The notes under the pieces: generated by a model | Databases searched by the model: none | What the model was told of the DNA's origin: nothing | Seen by the model: only the letters and a program-made list of their open reading frames with translations | NCBI GenBank assembly: GCA_900554595.1 | Contig: USHZ01000102.1 | Coordinates: 1 to 7,209 of the forward strand | Length of the DNA stretch: 7,209 nt | Direction: 5' to 3' | Origin: an uncultured Collinsella sp. | Lineage (GTDB): Bacteria; Actinomycetota; Coriobacteriia; Coriobacteriales; Coriobacteriaceae | Program-made: the position numbers and the translations under genes | Shown: piece by piece, positions 1-6,626 of the stretch | How the letters are laid out: every line of letters begins with the position of its first letter | Numbering within the stretch: the stretch's first letter is position 1

Positions 1-541
1 CCTTGGCGACGATCATCGAGACCAGATCCTGCGGGCTCGTGACGATGACGATGCCATCGACGGGCAGCGACTGAAAGACCGTGAGGGCGACGTCGCCCGT
101 TCCCGGAGGCATGTCGACCAGCAGGTAGTCGATGGGGCCCCATGAGGTTTCGCTCCAGAACTGCCTGATGGCACCCGCGATAACCGGACCGCGCCAGAGG
201 ACGGGGTCGGTTTCGTTTTGGAGCAGCAGGTTAGAGCTCATAACCTTGACGCCGTGCTCGGAGATTTCGGGCAGCATAAGGTTGCCGAGAGCATGGACGT
301 GACGTCCGCTCATACCGAACATCTTGGGGATGGAGGGGCCGGTGATGTCGGCATCGAGGACGCCGACCTTGTGACCGTGGCGGGCAAGCTCGGTGGCGAT
401 GGCGCCGGTGACGAACGACTTGCCGACGCCGCCCTTGCCGGATAACACGGCGATGACGCGCTTGACTTCGGATAGCGTGTTCTCTTCAAATTCCTGCGGT
501 GCGGTTTGTCCGCCGGCCGCCTGTGCGTGCTCGCAACCCAT
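1..541 (-). CDS. mrp: Mrp/NBP35-family Fe-S cluster carrier ATPase (partial, N-terminal 180 codons)
   Basis: A cytoplasmic P-loop ATPase of the Mrp/ApbC/NBP35 family; known members bind a bridging 4Fe-4S cluster and pass it to apo-proteins. The reverse strand translates without a stop from ATG at 541-539 to the window edge. Visible are the deviant Walker A motif GKGGVGKS (residues 35-42), the switch I-like LDADITGPSIPKMFG stretch (62-76), the WRGP motif (116-119) and the Walker B-like LLVDMPPGTGD (140-150), all diagnostic of Mrp rather than MinD or ParA. The start is supported by AAAGGAG six bases upstream (554-548). The N-terminus is short, with a single cysteine (C3), so it lacks the four-cysteine ferredoxin-like motif of eukaryotic NBP35. 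The C-terminal CxxC that bridges the cluster would lie beyond base 1 and cannot be checked. It is divergent from uvrA and probably unrelated to it functionally. Residue 43 is Phe where Thr is common; the Mg-coordinating Ser42 is kept. Confidence 0.95.
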   Translation of the reverse strand, partial: MGCEHAQAAGGQTAPQEFEENTLSEVKRVIAVLSGKGGVGKSFVTGAIATELARHGHKVGVLDADITGPSIPKMFGMSGRHVHALGNLMLPEISEHGVKVMSSNLLLQNETDPVLWRGPVIAGAIRQFWSETSWGPIDYLLVDMPPGTGDVALTVFQSLPVDGIVIVTSPQDLVSMIVAK

Positions 542-547
542 ATCTGA

Positions 548-554
548 CTCCTTT
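548..554 (-). promoter_or_regulatory. Ribosome binding site of mrp
   Basis: The minus strand reads AAAGGAG, ending six bases before the ATG at 541. This near-perfect Shine-Dalgarno match fixes the mrp start. Confidence 0.85.
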
Positions 555-562
555 GTATGCGT

Positions 563-577
563 TGGGGCAAGGCCCCA
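563..577 (-). promoter_or_regulatory. Small GC-rich hairpin in the mrp leader
   Basis: TGGGGC (563-568), a three-base loop and GCCCCA (572-577) form a perfect 6-bp stem. It lies in the predicted mrp 5' untranslated region, about 9 bases upstream of the Shine-Dalgarno site. It has no T-tract, so it is not a typical terminator. It could stabilise the mRNA, mark a protein-binding site, or be chance in GC-rich DNA. Confidence 0.35.
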
Positions 578-595
578 CGATGTGACACGAGCGTC

Positions 596-625
596 ATTGT
601 ACCCTCGTTTGCGAGCGGGAGTCAT
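596..625 (-). promoter_or_regulatory. Predicted sigma-70-type promoter of mrp
   Basis: On the minus strand the -35 box is ATGACT (625-620, 4 of 6 matches to TTGACA). It is followed by an 18-base spacer and the -10 box TACAAT (601-596, 5 of 6 matches to TATAAT). Transcription would begin near base 589, giving a leader of about 50 bases that includes the 563-577 hairpin and the Shine-Dalgarno site. Confidence 0.6.
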
Positions 626-724
626 TCATGATGCGTGGTAGGCGATCGACGGTATTCGAAAGTACGGACCGAGCGTGCAGTCTGCGGCGTCAGGCAACGC
701 AAAAGGTCTGCGAATCTTGTATTA

Positions 725-738
725 CGAACATCTGTGCG
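725..738 (+). promoter_or_regulatory. LexA/DinR-type SOS box upstream of uvrA
   Basis: CGAACATCTGTGCG matches the Gram-positive LexA (DinR) box CGAACATATGTTCG at 12 of 14 positions. The left half-site CGAAC is perfect and the right half-site GTGCG has one change from GTTCG. It lies 61 bases before the uvrA start and just upstream of, or over, the -35 zone of the candidate -10 at 751-756, where a bound repressor would block RNA polymerase. uvrA is a classic SOS gene in Bacillus and many actinobacteria, so the context fits. The match is by eye only. Confidence 0.6.
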
Positions 739-750
739 CGTCGAGTGCGC

Positions 751-756
751 TAAACT
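751..756 (+). promoter_or_regulatory. Possible -10 box of the uvrA promoter
   Basis: TAAACT matches TATAAT at 4 of 6 positions and lies 43 bases before the uvrA ATG. No convincing -35 hexamer sits 16-18 bases upstream; that position overlaps the SOS box. The placement is plausible, but the hexamer alone is weak. Confidence 0.3.
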
Positions 757-781
757 CATCGTCAGTGTGATTTGAAGTTGT

Positions 782-794
782 AGGAGGCAAGGAG
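782..794 (+). promoter_or_regulatory. Tandem Shine-Dalgarno sequences of uvrA
   Basis: Two good sites occur in a row: AGGAGG (782-787, 12 bases from the ATG) and AAGGAG (789-794, 5 bases from the ATG). The nearer one has usable spacing for the ATG at 800; the farther one is slightly too distant and may act as a standby site. Confidence 0.8.
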
Positions 795-799
795 CTTCC

Positions 800-3679
800 A
801 TGTCTGATTCTTCTATCGTTATTCGCGGCGCGCGCGAGCATAACCTGCGCGATATCGATGTTTCCATTCCGCGCGACCAGCTCGTGGTCATAACCGGTCT
901 TTCCGGATCGGGCAAGAGCTCACTGGCGTTCGATACCATCTATGCCGAGGGCCAGCGCCGTTACGTCGAGAGCCTTTCGAGCTATGCACGTCAGTTTTTG
1001 GGCCAGATGGACAAGCCCGATCTGGACTCGATTGACGGCCTGTCGCCGGCTGTGTCGATCGATCAGAAGACGACGTCCAAAAACCCACGCTCGACGGTGG
1101 GCACCGTAACCGAGATTTACGACTATCTGCGTCTGCTGTTTGCTCGCGTGGGAACGCCGCACTGTCCTGAGTGCGGTCGTGTCATTGAGCGTCAGACGAC
1201 CGATCAGGTCGCCGATAAGGTGCTGGCGGCGGGGGAGGGCCGTCGCGCGTTTGTGTTGGCGCCGGTGGTTCGTGGACGCAAGGGCGAATATGCCAAGCTG
1301 TTTGAGGACTTGCGTGCGGAGGGCTTTAGCCGTGTGCGCGTCGACGGCGAGGTGCGCTCGCTTGACGACCCAATCGACCTGGACAAGAAGTTCAAACACG
1401 ATATTGAGGTCGTGGTCGACCGTATCGTGATTCGAGAGAACTCCCTGGGTCGCATTGCCGAGTCCGTTGAGCAGGCGACGGCACTGGCGCACGGTAACGT
1501 GAACGTGTACATGCTGCCCGACCGCGACGCTCCCGAGGGAACCGAGGGCGAGCTGCTGGAGTATTCGCTGGCACTGGCGTGCCCGGAGCATGGGCATTCC
1601 ATCGACGACCTGCAGCCGCGCGATTTCTCGTTCAACGCGCCCTATGGTGCATGTCCAGAGTGCGATGGCCTGGGCTTTAAAAAGACAGTCGATGCCGAGG
1701 CACTGATTGAAGACCCCTCAAAGTCGATTGCCGACGGAGTCTTTGGCAGCCTGTTCGGCAATTCCAACTATTATCCGCAGATTTTTGCTGCAGTCTGCAA
1801 ACACTTTAAGGTGAGTGCCGATACGCCATGGGAAGACCTGCCCCCGCGGGTGCGTCGTGCGTTTTTGGATGGTATGGGCGATACGAAGATTTCGGTCGAC
1901 TATCAAAAGCTCGATGGGCGTCGCAGCCAGTGGGACACTAAGTTCTCGGGTGTGCGCAACATCCTGTACGAGCGCTACAGCGAGACGACGAACGAGAATA
2001 CCAAGGCTCGCTTGGAGAAATACATTCGTGAAGAGCCGTGCTCGAGCTGTCACGGTGCTCGCCTGCGTCCCGAGATGCTTGCCGTCACCGTGGGCGGCAA
2101 GTCCATTTACGACGTCTGCTGCTTGTCATGTCGCGAGTCGCTCGAGTTTTTTGAGGGCCTGGAGCTTACCGAGCGTCAGCAGTTTATCGGCGGGCGCATC
2201 GTCAAGGAAATCCTGGATCGCCTGCGTTTTCTGGTCGATGTCGGACTCGACTATCTGACGCTCGATCGCGCCTCGGCGACGCTTTCCGGCGGCGAGGCCC
2301 AGCGTATTCGCCTGGCGACGCAGATCGGCGCCGGTCTCATGGGCGTTCTGTACATTCTGGACGAGCCGTCGATCGGCCTTCACCAACGCGATAACGAGCG
2401 CCTGATCAAGACGCTCGAGCGCTTGCGCGATATCGGTAATACCGTTATCGTCGTCGAGCACGACGAAGACACTATTCGCGCTGCCGACTACGTGATCGAT
2501 ATGGGTCCCGGTGCGGGCGTTAACGGCGGACACGTGGTCGCCGCGGGAACGCCTGCCGATATCATGGCGTGCCCCGATTCCATGACGGGTGCTTATTTGA
2601 CCGGCAAGCGGATGATCCGCGTGCCCGATGAGCGCCGCAAGCCCGGCCGCGGCTGTCTTAAGATCACGGGTGCCCGCGCTAACAATCTCAAAAACGTTAC
2701 CGCCAAGATTGAGTTCGGTACGCTCACAGTCGTTACCGGTGTTTCGGGATCGGGCAAGAGCTCCCTGGTCACCGATACGATTGCGCCCGCGCTTACGAAT
2801 GCCATCCATCGTTCGACGCGTCCCGTGGGGCCGTACAAGAAGATTGAGGGCATCGAGTGCATCGATAAGGTAATCGATATCGACCAGTCACCGATCGGTC
2901 GCACGCCGCGTTCGAACCCTGCGACCTATATTGGCCTGTGGGATGATCTGCGTGCGCTATTTGCAAGCACGCCGGAGTCGAAGGCGCGCGGCTACTCGCC
3001 GGGACGTTTCTCCTTTAACGTAAGCGGCGGTCGCTGTGAGGCGTGCAAGGGCGATGGTCAGATTAAGATCGAGATGCACTTCCTTCCCGATATCTATGTC
3101 CCCTGTGAGGTGTGTGGCGGCAAGCGTTATAACCGCGAGACGCTCGAGGTTACCTACCGCGGCAAAACAATCTCGGACGTGCTCGACATGAGTGTCACCG
3201 AAGCACTGGCTTTCTTTGGGAATATCCCGCAGATTAAGCGCAAGCTGCAGACCCTATATGACGTGGGTCTGGGCTACGTGAGCTTGGGTCAGCCCGCTAC
3301 GACGCTTTCGGGAGGCGAGGCGCAGCGCGTGAAGCTCGCCAAGGAGCTTCATCGTCGTCAGACAGGCAAGACGTTCTACATTTTGGACGAGCCCACAACC
3401 GGCCTTCATTTTGAGGATGTTCGCCAGTTGCTCGACGTGTTGCAGCGCCTAGTCGATGCGGGCAATACGGTTCTGGTGATCGAGCACAACCTTGATGTCA
3501 TCAAGGTTGCCGACCGCCTGATCGATATGGGCCCTGAGGGCGGCAATGGCGGCGGAACCGTCGTGGTCTCAGGCACGCCGGAACAAGTCGCGGCATGTTC
3601 GCAGAGCTACACGGGCAAGTTCTTGGCGCCGCTGCTCAAGCGTGACCGTGAGCGTCAGGCGCAGCTCGACGCGCAGTAA
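800..3679 (+). CDS. uvrA: Excinuclease ABC subunit A (UvrA)
   Basis: DNA damage-recognition ATPase of nucleotide excision repair. As a UvrA dimer it scans DNA with UvrB, loads UvrB at the lesion and leaves before UvrC cuts. The 959 residues are full length for the family (about 940-960) and hold two ABC ATPase modules. Module I has Walker A GLSGSGKS (33-40), signature LSGGE (495-499) and Walker B LYILDEP (517-523). Module II has Walker A GVSGSGKS (647-654), LSGGE (836-840) and FYILDEP (859-865). Roughly 130-245 is the UvrB-binding region and 290-400 the DNA-binding insertion. Zinc-ligand pairs are C122/C125, C261/H264 with C285/C288, C414/C417, and C746/C749 with C769/C772. The finger at 261-288 is C-x2-H rather than the C-x2-C of E. 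coli. The ATG at 800 has a Shine-Dalgarno site and begins directly with the conserved IVIRGAREHNL segment. Upstream lies an SOS box and downstream a terminator, so it is probably transcribed alone. Confidence 0.98.
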   Translation: MSDSSIVIRGAREHNLRDIDVSIPRDQLVVITGLSGSGKSSLAFDTIYAEGQRRYVESLSSYARQFLGQMDKPDLDSIDGLSPAVSIDQKTTSKNPRSTVGTVTEIYDYLRLLFARVGTPHCPECGRVIERQTTDQVADKVLAAGEGRRAFVLAPVVRGRKGEYAKLFEDLRAEGFSRVRVDGEVRSLDDPIDLDKKFKHDIEVVVDRIVIRENSLGRIAESVEQATALAHGNVNVYMLPDRDAPEGTEGELLEYSLALACPEHGHSIDDLQPRDFSFNAPYGACPECDGLGFKKTVDAEALIEDPSKSIADGVFGSLFGNSNYYPQIFAAVCKHFKVSADTPWEDLPPRVRRAFLDGMGDTKISVDYQKLDGRRSQWDTKFSGVRNILYERYSETTNENTKARLEKYIREEPCSSCHGARLRPEMLAVTVGGKSIYDVCCLSCRESLEFFEGLELTERQQFIGGRIVKEILDRLRFLVDVGLDYLTLDRASATLSGGEAQRIRLATQIGAGLMGVLYILDEPSIGLHQRDNERLIKTLERLRDIGNTVIVVEHDEDTIRAADYVIDMGPGAGVNGGHVVAAGTPADIMACPDSMTGAYLTGKRMIRVPDERRKPGRGCLKITGARANNLKNVTAKIEFGTLTVVTGVSGSGKSSLVTDTIAPALTNAIHRSTRPVGPYKKIEGIECIDKVIDIDQSPIGRTPRSNPATYIGLWDDLRALFASTPESKARGYSPGRFSFNVSGGRCEACKGDGQIKIEMHFLPDIYVPCEVCGGKRYNRETLEVTYRGKTISDVLDMSVTEALAFFGNIPQIKRKLQTLYDVGLGYVSLGQPATTLSGGEAQRVKLAKELHRRQTGKTFYILDEPTTGLHFEDVRQLLDVLQRLVDAGNTVLVIEHNLDVIKVADRLIDMGPEGGNGGGTVVVSGTPEQVAACSQSYTGKFLAPLLKRDRERQAQLDAQ

Positions 3680-3699
3680 AGAGACGCTGTAGTACCGAC

Positions 3700-3730
3700 G
3701 CGCCACCGATTCCTTCTGATTCGGTGGCGC
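3700..3730 (+). terminator. Hairpin terminator after uvrA
   Basis: GCGCCACCGA (3700-3709) and TCGGTGGCGC (3721-3730) form a perfect 10-bp stem with an 11-base loop, starting 20 bases after the uvrA stop. The following bases are T-rich only in part (TTCTGTGTGT), so the U-tract is weak. Position and stem strength still favour a transcription terminator separating uvrA from ybaK. Confidence 0.65.
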
Positions 3731-3769
3731 TTCTGTGTGTCGAGATGGCATATGCGGCGGAATTGGCCC

Positions 3770-3775
3770 TATACT
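3770..3775 (+). promoter_or_regulatory. Possible -10 box for the ybaK-murJ-uvrC unit
   Basis: TATACT matches TATAAT at 5 of 6 positions. It lies downstream of the uvrA terminator and 37 bases before the ybaK ATG, a sensible leader length. No clear -35 hexamer is found 16-18 bases upstream. This is the best candidate for the start of the downstream gene cluster. Confidence 0.45.
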
Positions 3776-3812
3776 TAATCTTTGTGTCGCTCTGCGAGGG
3801 AAAGGATGTGCC

Positions 3813-4313
3813 ATGGCAAAGGCTGTTAAGACGTCAAAAACCAATGCGATGCGCGAGCTGGAAAGCGCCGGCATCTCCTATGTTCTCCATACGTACAAAG
3901 ACGATGGCGATGAATCGTCAGGTCTGGGCGTCGCGATTTCCGAGCAGCTTGGCGAGGAGCCCGGTCAGGGATTTAAGACCCTGGTCTGCACGACGCCGTC
4001 CAACGACCATGTCGTGTGCTGCATTCCCGTTGCCGATGAACTCGACCTCAAGGCCGCCGCGCGCGCCGCAGGCGAAAAGTCGCTGACCATGATGCATGTC
4101 AAAGATTTGCTTGCCTCGACGGGGTATGTCCGCGGCGGTTGCAGCCCGGTCGGTATGAAAAAACGTTTCCGGACGCTGATTGATGAGACATGCGTCCTTT
4201 GGGATACCATTTTTATCTCGGGTGGCAAGCGCGGCTATCAGCTTGAGCTTGCTCCCGATGACTTAGTTGCATTTTGCGGGGCGACGGTTGCCCCGATCAC
4301 GAGAGAGGACTGA
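3813..4313 (+). CDS. ybaK: YbaK/EbsC-type Cys-tRNA(Pro)/Cys-tRNA(Cys) deacylase
   Basis: A 166-residue single-domain protein of the YbaK/EbsC family (E. coli YbaK has 159 residues). Known members are freestanding, trans-acting editing enzymes that hydrolyse Cys-tRNA(Pro) misformed by prolyl-tRNA synthetase, acting in the cytosol. Family marks are the N-terminal TNAMRELESAGISY segment (10-23), FKTLV with the conserved lysine K55 (equivalent to E. coli K46), the CCIPVADELDLKAAA stretch (69-83) and the glycine-rich YVRGGCSPVGMKKR loop (105-118). The start is ATG 3813, with AAGGA six bases upstream (3802-3806). An in-frame ATG at 3735 would add 26 residues, but it abuts the terminator, lacks a good ribosome site and precedes the -10 box. 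The stop is 3 bases before murJ, so translation is probably coupled. The family also contains D-amino-acid and other aminoacyl-tRNA editing relatives, so the exact substrate is inferred. Confidence 0.93.
   Translation: MAKAVKTSKTNAMRELESAGISYVLHTYKDDGDESSGLGVAISEQLGEEPGQGFKTLVCTTPSNDHVVCCIPVADELDLKAAARAAGEKSLTMMHVKDLLASTGYVRGGCSPVGMKKRFRTLIDETCVLWDTIFISGGKRGYQLELAPDDLVAFCGATVAPITRED
4304..4309 (+). promoter_or_regulatory. Ribosome binding site of murJ, inside the end of ybaK
   Basis: AGAGGA ends seven bases before the ATG at 4317 and lies within the last codons of ybaK. It supports the upstream murJ start, and hence the long N-terminal extension, over the internal ATG at 5040, which has no good site. 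Confidence 0.7.
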
Positions 4314-4316
4314 GCG

Positions 4317-6620
4317 ATGCCGCAGGAAGAATCAAAGTCCGGAGCTCACTTTGCAAAAGGGTCGGCTCCTCAGGCGCCCGCGTCCGAGGCCGCTTCGTTC
4401 GATAACGAGATTCGAAACGCTTGGTCCGCTGCCGCTGACCCGGGCGAGACGGCCGTGTACTTGCGTGCCGCTGGTGTCGGCGCGGCGCTTCCCCGTACGG
4501 TTCTTTCTTCGGCTCGTCCTGATGAGACGGCTGTTTTTTTGGCCGCCGCTCAATCTAGCGCAAGCGTGATGCCGATCGCCTCCGAGGCTCCTCGTGAGCC
4601 GCGTCCCGATGAGACGGCGGTGTTTTTGATGGCAGCCCAGGGAAAGAGCACACCGCAGAGCGCTCCTGCCGCTCGTTCCGCTAAGCCCGCGGCTCATGAT
4701 GATGGCGAACCGCTTCTTTCGGATGACGAATGGTCGCCGCTTGGTTCGACCGATCCCGTCGAGGGCGTGGCCATCGACGGTGATGACGACTGGGACCCTC
4801 TGTCGTTTTCTGCCCGAACCGTCGCCGCCAAAGAAGTTGACACGGTGTTTGGCGACCACGCCATATTCGATGATGATGCCGTATCCGGTAACAACATGCC
4901 GAACAGCGATGACGCCGCACCTGCTGATGACGCCGTTTTGGTTGACGATCCCTTTGCGATGACCGGCTCCTTTGCCGTCGTGGACGATTTACTGCCACAA
5001 GATGAGGTCCATGAGGGCTCTCAGGACGACGTAGACGATATGGGTTCATCGGACTACTCCACGGTTGGTCGTTCTGCTGGCCTCATGACCGTGCTGACCA
5101 TCGTGTCGCGCGTCACCGGGTTTATCCGCACGTGGGCCATGGCGGCCGCCATCGGCATGTCGCTGCTCTCGTCCTCCTATCAGGTTGCCAACAACCTGCC
5201 CAACATGCTCTACGAGCTCGTGATGGGCGGCATGCTCGTTACAGCGTTTTTGCCGGTGTATATGGGCGTGAGGCGCGAGCAGGGCCGCGAGGCATCGAAC
5301 GAGTATGTCGGCAACCTGCTCGGTATTCTGCTTCTGCTGCTGGGCGGCATCTCGCTGTTGGGCACCGTGTTTGCTCCCGGCTTTATCTGGACGCAGTCGT
5401 TCCTTTCGGGCGATGGCGGCAGCATGGATACCGCTGCGTTCATGTTCCGCTTCTTTGCTATCCAAATTCTGTTTTATGGCTTGGGCTCGGTGTTCTCGGG
5501 CGTTCTCAACGCACACCGCGACTACTTCTGGTCGACGTTTGCCCCGGTTCTCAACAATGTCATCGTCATCGCCAGCTTTATGGGCTTTGCTCCCGTGTCT
5601 GCACAATTTGGCGAGCAGGCCGGTATTATCTTGATCGCAGCTGGTACGACCCTCGGCGTCTTTGTCCAGATGGCCTGCCAGATTCCCGCGCTTGGCAAGC
5701 ATGGCGTGCATCCTCATATCCATATCGACTTTAAGGACCCCGCGCTGCGACAGACGATTGCGCTTGGTATTCCGACGCTGCTCGCCACGGTGTGCATGTT
5801 TGTCTCGACCTCCATTACCAATGCCGCCGCGCTGGTGGTGCAGCCCGAGACCGGCCCTTCCGTCATCGCATATGCGCGCCTGTGGTACACATTGCCCTAT
5901 GCGCTGATCGCCGCCTCGCTTTCGACGGCACTCTATACCGAACTCTCTCACGATGCGCAGGAGAAGGACTACGACAGCGTCCGCACGGGCATTTCGCGCG
6001 GTGTCGCTCAGATGCTCTTTTTCCTGATTCCGTTTGCGCTGTACCTGATCGTCTTCGCCCGTCCGCTCAACATGATCTACTGCGCTGGCAAGTTCGATGA
6101 ATCCGGTGTGGCGCTGGTGTCGGAGTTTCTAATCTATCTGGCACTTTCCCTTCCGCTCTACGGCGTGGTCGTGCTGATGCAGAAGAGCTTCTCGGCCCTG
6201 CTCGATATGAAACCTTATAGCCGCTATTGCCTGTACTCCGCTATCGGTCAGGCCGGTTCGGTGCTGCTGTTTGGCGTGGTGCTGGGCTACGGCATGCCGG
6301 CTATTGCGCTTTCGTACGTCGTTGACTATGTGGTCTTGGTCGGATGCTCACTGTGGTGGCTGCGCCGTCGTCTGCATGGCCTTCAGGTCAAGTCTATCCT
6401 GCACGGCGGTTTCTTCGGCCTATTGTTCGGTGGCTTGGGCGCTTCCGCGGGCGCCGGCATCATGTGGGCACTCGAGCACTTTGTCGGAGTGCTTGGCAGC
6501 TCGATCCTAATTACCCTGGGCTACGTTTGTGTTGCAGGCATCGTCTCGCTCGCTGTGACTTTTGGTCTTGCCTTCGTCTTTAAGATGCCCGAGGTCTCGG
6601 CGCTGCTTCGTCGCAAGTAG
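4317..6620 (+). CDS. murJ: MurJ/MviN lipid II flippase with a long cytoplasmic N-terminal extension
   Basis: Polytopic membrane protein of the MOP superfamily that moves lipid II across the membrane for peptidoglycan synthesis. At 767 residues it is much longer than E. coli MurJ (about 510). The core starts near residue 248 and runs through about 14 hydrophobic segments to the end. Its first helix, SRVTGFIR, keeps the arginine pair R265/R271, spaced as R18/R24 of E. coli. The next segment (VANNLPNMLYELVMGGMLV) is of the actinobacterial type. Residues 1-245 are hydrophilic: three E-T-A-V-F/Y-L repeats (43-108), then an Asp-rich linker (about 130-245) with W139 and W159 in D-D-x-W-x-P-L motifs. 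The ATG at 4317 has a ribosome site. Synonymous third-base differences between repeats show that the extension is translated. The gene is 3 bases after ybaK and 6 bases before uvrC, suggesting co-transcription. A transporter of another polyprenyl-linked substrate cannot be excluded, but MurJ is most likely. Confidence 0.93.
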   Translation: MPQEESKSGAHFAKGSAPQAPASEAASFDNEIRNAWSAAADPGETAVYLRAAGVGAALPRTVLSSARPDETAVFLAAAQSSASVMPIASEAPREPRPDETAVFLMAAQGKSTPQSAPAARSAKPAAHDDGEPLLSDDEWSPLGSTDPVEGVAIDGDDDWDPLSFSARTVAAKEVDTVFGDHAIFDDDAVSGNNMPNSDDAAPADDAVLVDDPFAMTGSFAVVDDLLPQDEVHEGSQDDVDDMGSSDYSTVGRSAGLMTVLTIVSRVTGFIRTWAMAAAIGMSLLSSSYQVANNLPNMLYELVMGGMLVTAFLPVYMGVRREQGREASNEYVGNLLGILLLLLGGISLLGTVFAPGFIWTQSFLSGDGGSMDTAAFMFRFFAIQILFYGLGSVFSGVLNAHRDYFWSTFAPVLNNVIVIASFMGFAPVSAQFGEQAGIILIAAGTTLGVFVQMACQIPALGKHGVHPHIHIDFKDPALRQTIALGIPTLLATVCMFVSTSITNAAALVVQPETGPSVIAYARLWYTLPYALIAASLSTALYTELSHDAQEKDYDSVRTGISRGVAQMLFFLIPFALYLIVFARPLNMIYCAGKFDESGVALVSEFLIYLALSLPLYGVVVLMQKSFSALLDMKPYSRYCLYSAIGQAGSVLLFGVVLGYGMPAIALSYVVDYVVLVGCSLWWLRRRLHGLQVKSILHGGFFGLLFGGLGASAGAGIMWALEHFVGVLGSSILITLGYVCVAGIVSLAVTFGLAFVFKMPEVSALLRRK
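4443..4640 (+). repeat. Three-copy E-T-A-V-F/Y-L peptide repeat in the MurJ extension
   Basis: The copies are GETAVYLRAAG (residues 43-53), DETAVFLAAAQ (69-79) and DETAVFLMAAQ (98-108), spaced 26 and 29 residues apart. The last two share a longer RPDETAVFL block, encoded at 4515-4553 and 4602-4640. Over these 13 codons, six are identical, six differ only synonymously and one changes residue (Ala to Met). That pattern shows selection on the peptide rather than a recent DNA duplication. The first copy is more diverged. Confidence 0.85.
4704..5051 (+). other. Acidic low-complexity linker of MurJ
   Basis: This encodes about residues 130-245, which are dominated by Asp with Ala, Val, Ser and Pro and have no hydrophobic helix; it is probably disordered and cytoplasmic. 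Two short motifs recur: SDDEWSPLGS (135-144) and GDDDWDPLSF (155-164). Further DDA-type tracts follow up to the first transmembrane helix. Confidence 0.7.
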
Positions 6621-6626
6621 GTACGC

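Noticed and set aside
218..641. Plus-strand open frames over mrp and the intergenic region
   Set aside because: They are antisense to clear Mrp motifs or run through promoter sequence, and have no protein-like features.
680..712. Direct repeat GTCTGCG at 680-686 and 706-712, with a GCGT/ACGC mini-stem between
   Set aside because: Seven bases and a four-bp stem are within chance for GC-rich DNA, and no known operator matches.
920..1597. Long minus-strand open frame (225 codons) opposite uvrA
   Set aside because: It lies wholly antisense to a conserved UvrA region. Its His/Arg/Gln-rich composition and lack of a family signature are typical of shadow frames in C/G-ending codon DNA.
2126..2809. 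Minus-strand open frame of 227 codons opposite uvrA
   Set aside because: It is antisense to the UvrA signature, Walker B and second Walker A motifs, with no recognisable domain or ribosome site.
800..3679. Possibility that uvrA is a drug-resistance UvrA-like paralogue
   Set aside because: All zinc-site segments, the UvrB-binding region and the DNA-binding insertion are present at normal length, an SOS box precedes it and uvrC is nearby, so it is the housekeeping UvrA.
3735..3812. Upstream in-frame start for ybaK, adding 26 residues
   Set aside because: It begins immediately after the uvrA terminator, lies upstream of the -10 box and lacks a Shine-Dalgarno site. ATG 3813 has one and matches the family N-terminus.
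5040..5042. Internal ATG as the true murJ start, giving a normal-length MurJ
   Set aside because: There is no good ribosome site there. The upstream frame has a proper site and shows repeats differing mostly by synonymous changes, so it is translated.
5160..5260. Absence of E. coli MurJ residues such as R52 and E57 (here Tyr and Gly by eye alignment)
   Set aside because: The NLPNMLYELVMGG-type sequence resembles what I recall of actinobacterial MurJ/MviN proteins, so it is probably a lineage feature rather than a defect.
5046..5951. Minus-strand open frame of 301 codons opposite murJ
   Set aside because: It mirrors the codon bias of the murJ membrane segments and gives a charged, Arg/His/Gln-rich low-information protein. 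No promoter or ribosome site was noted.
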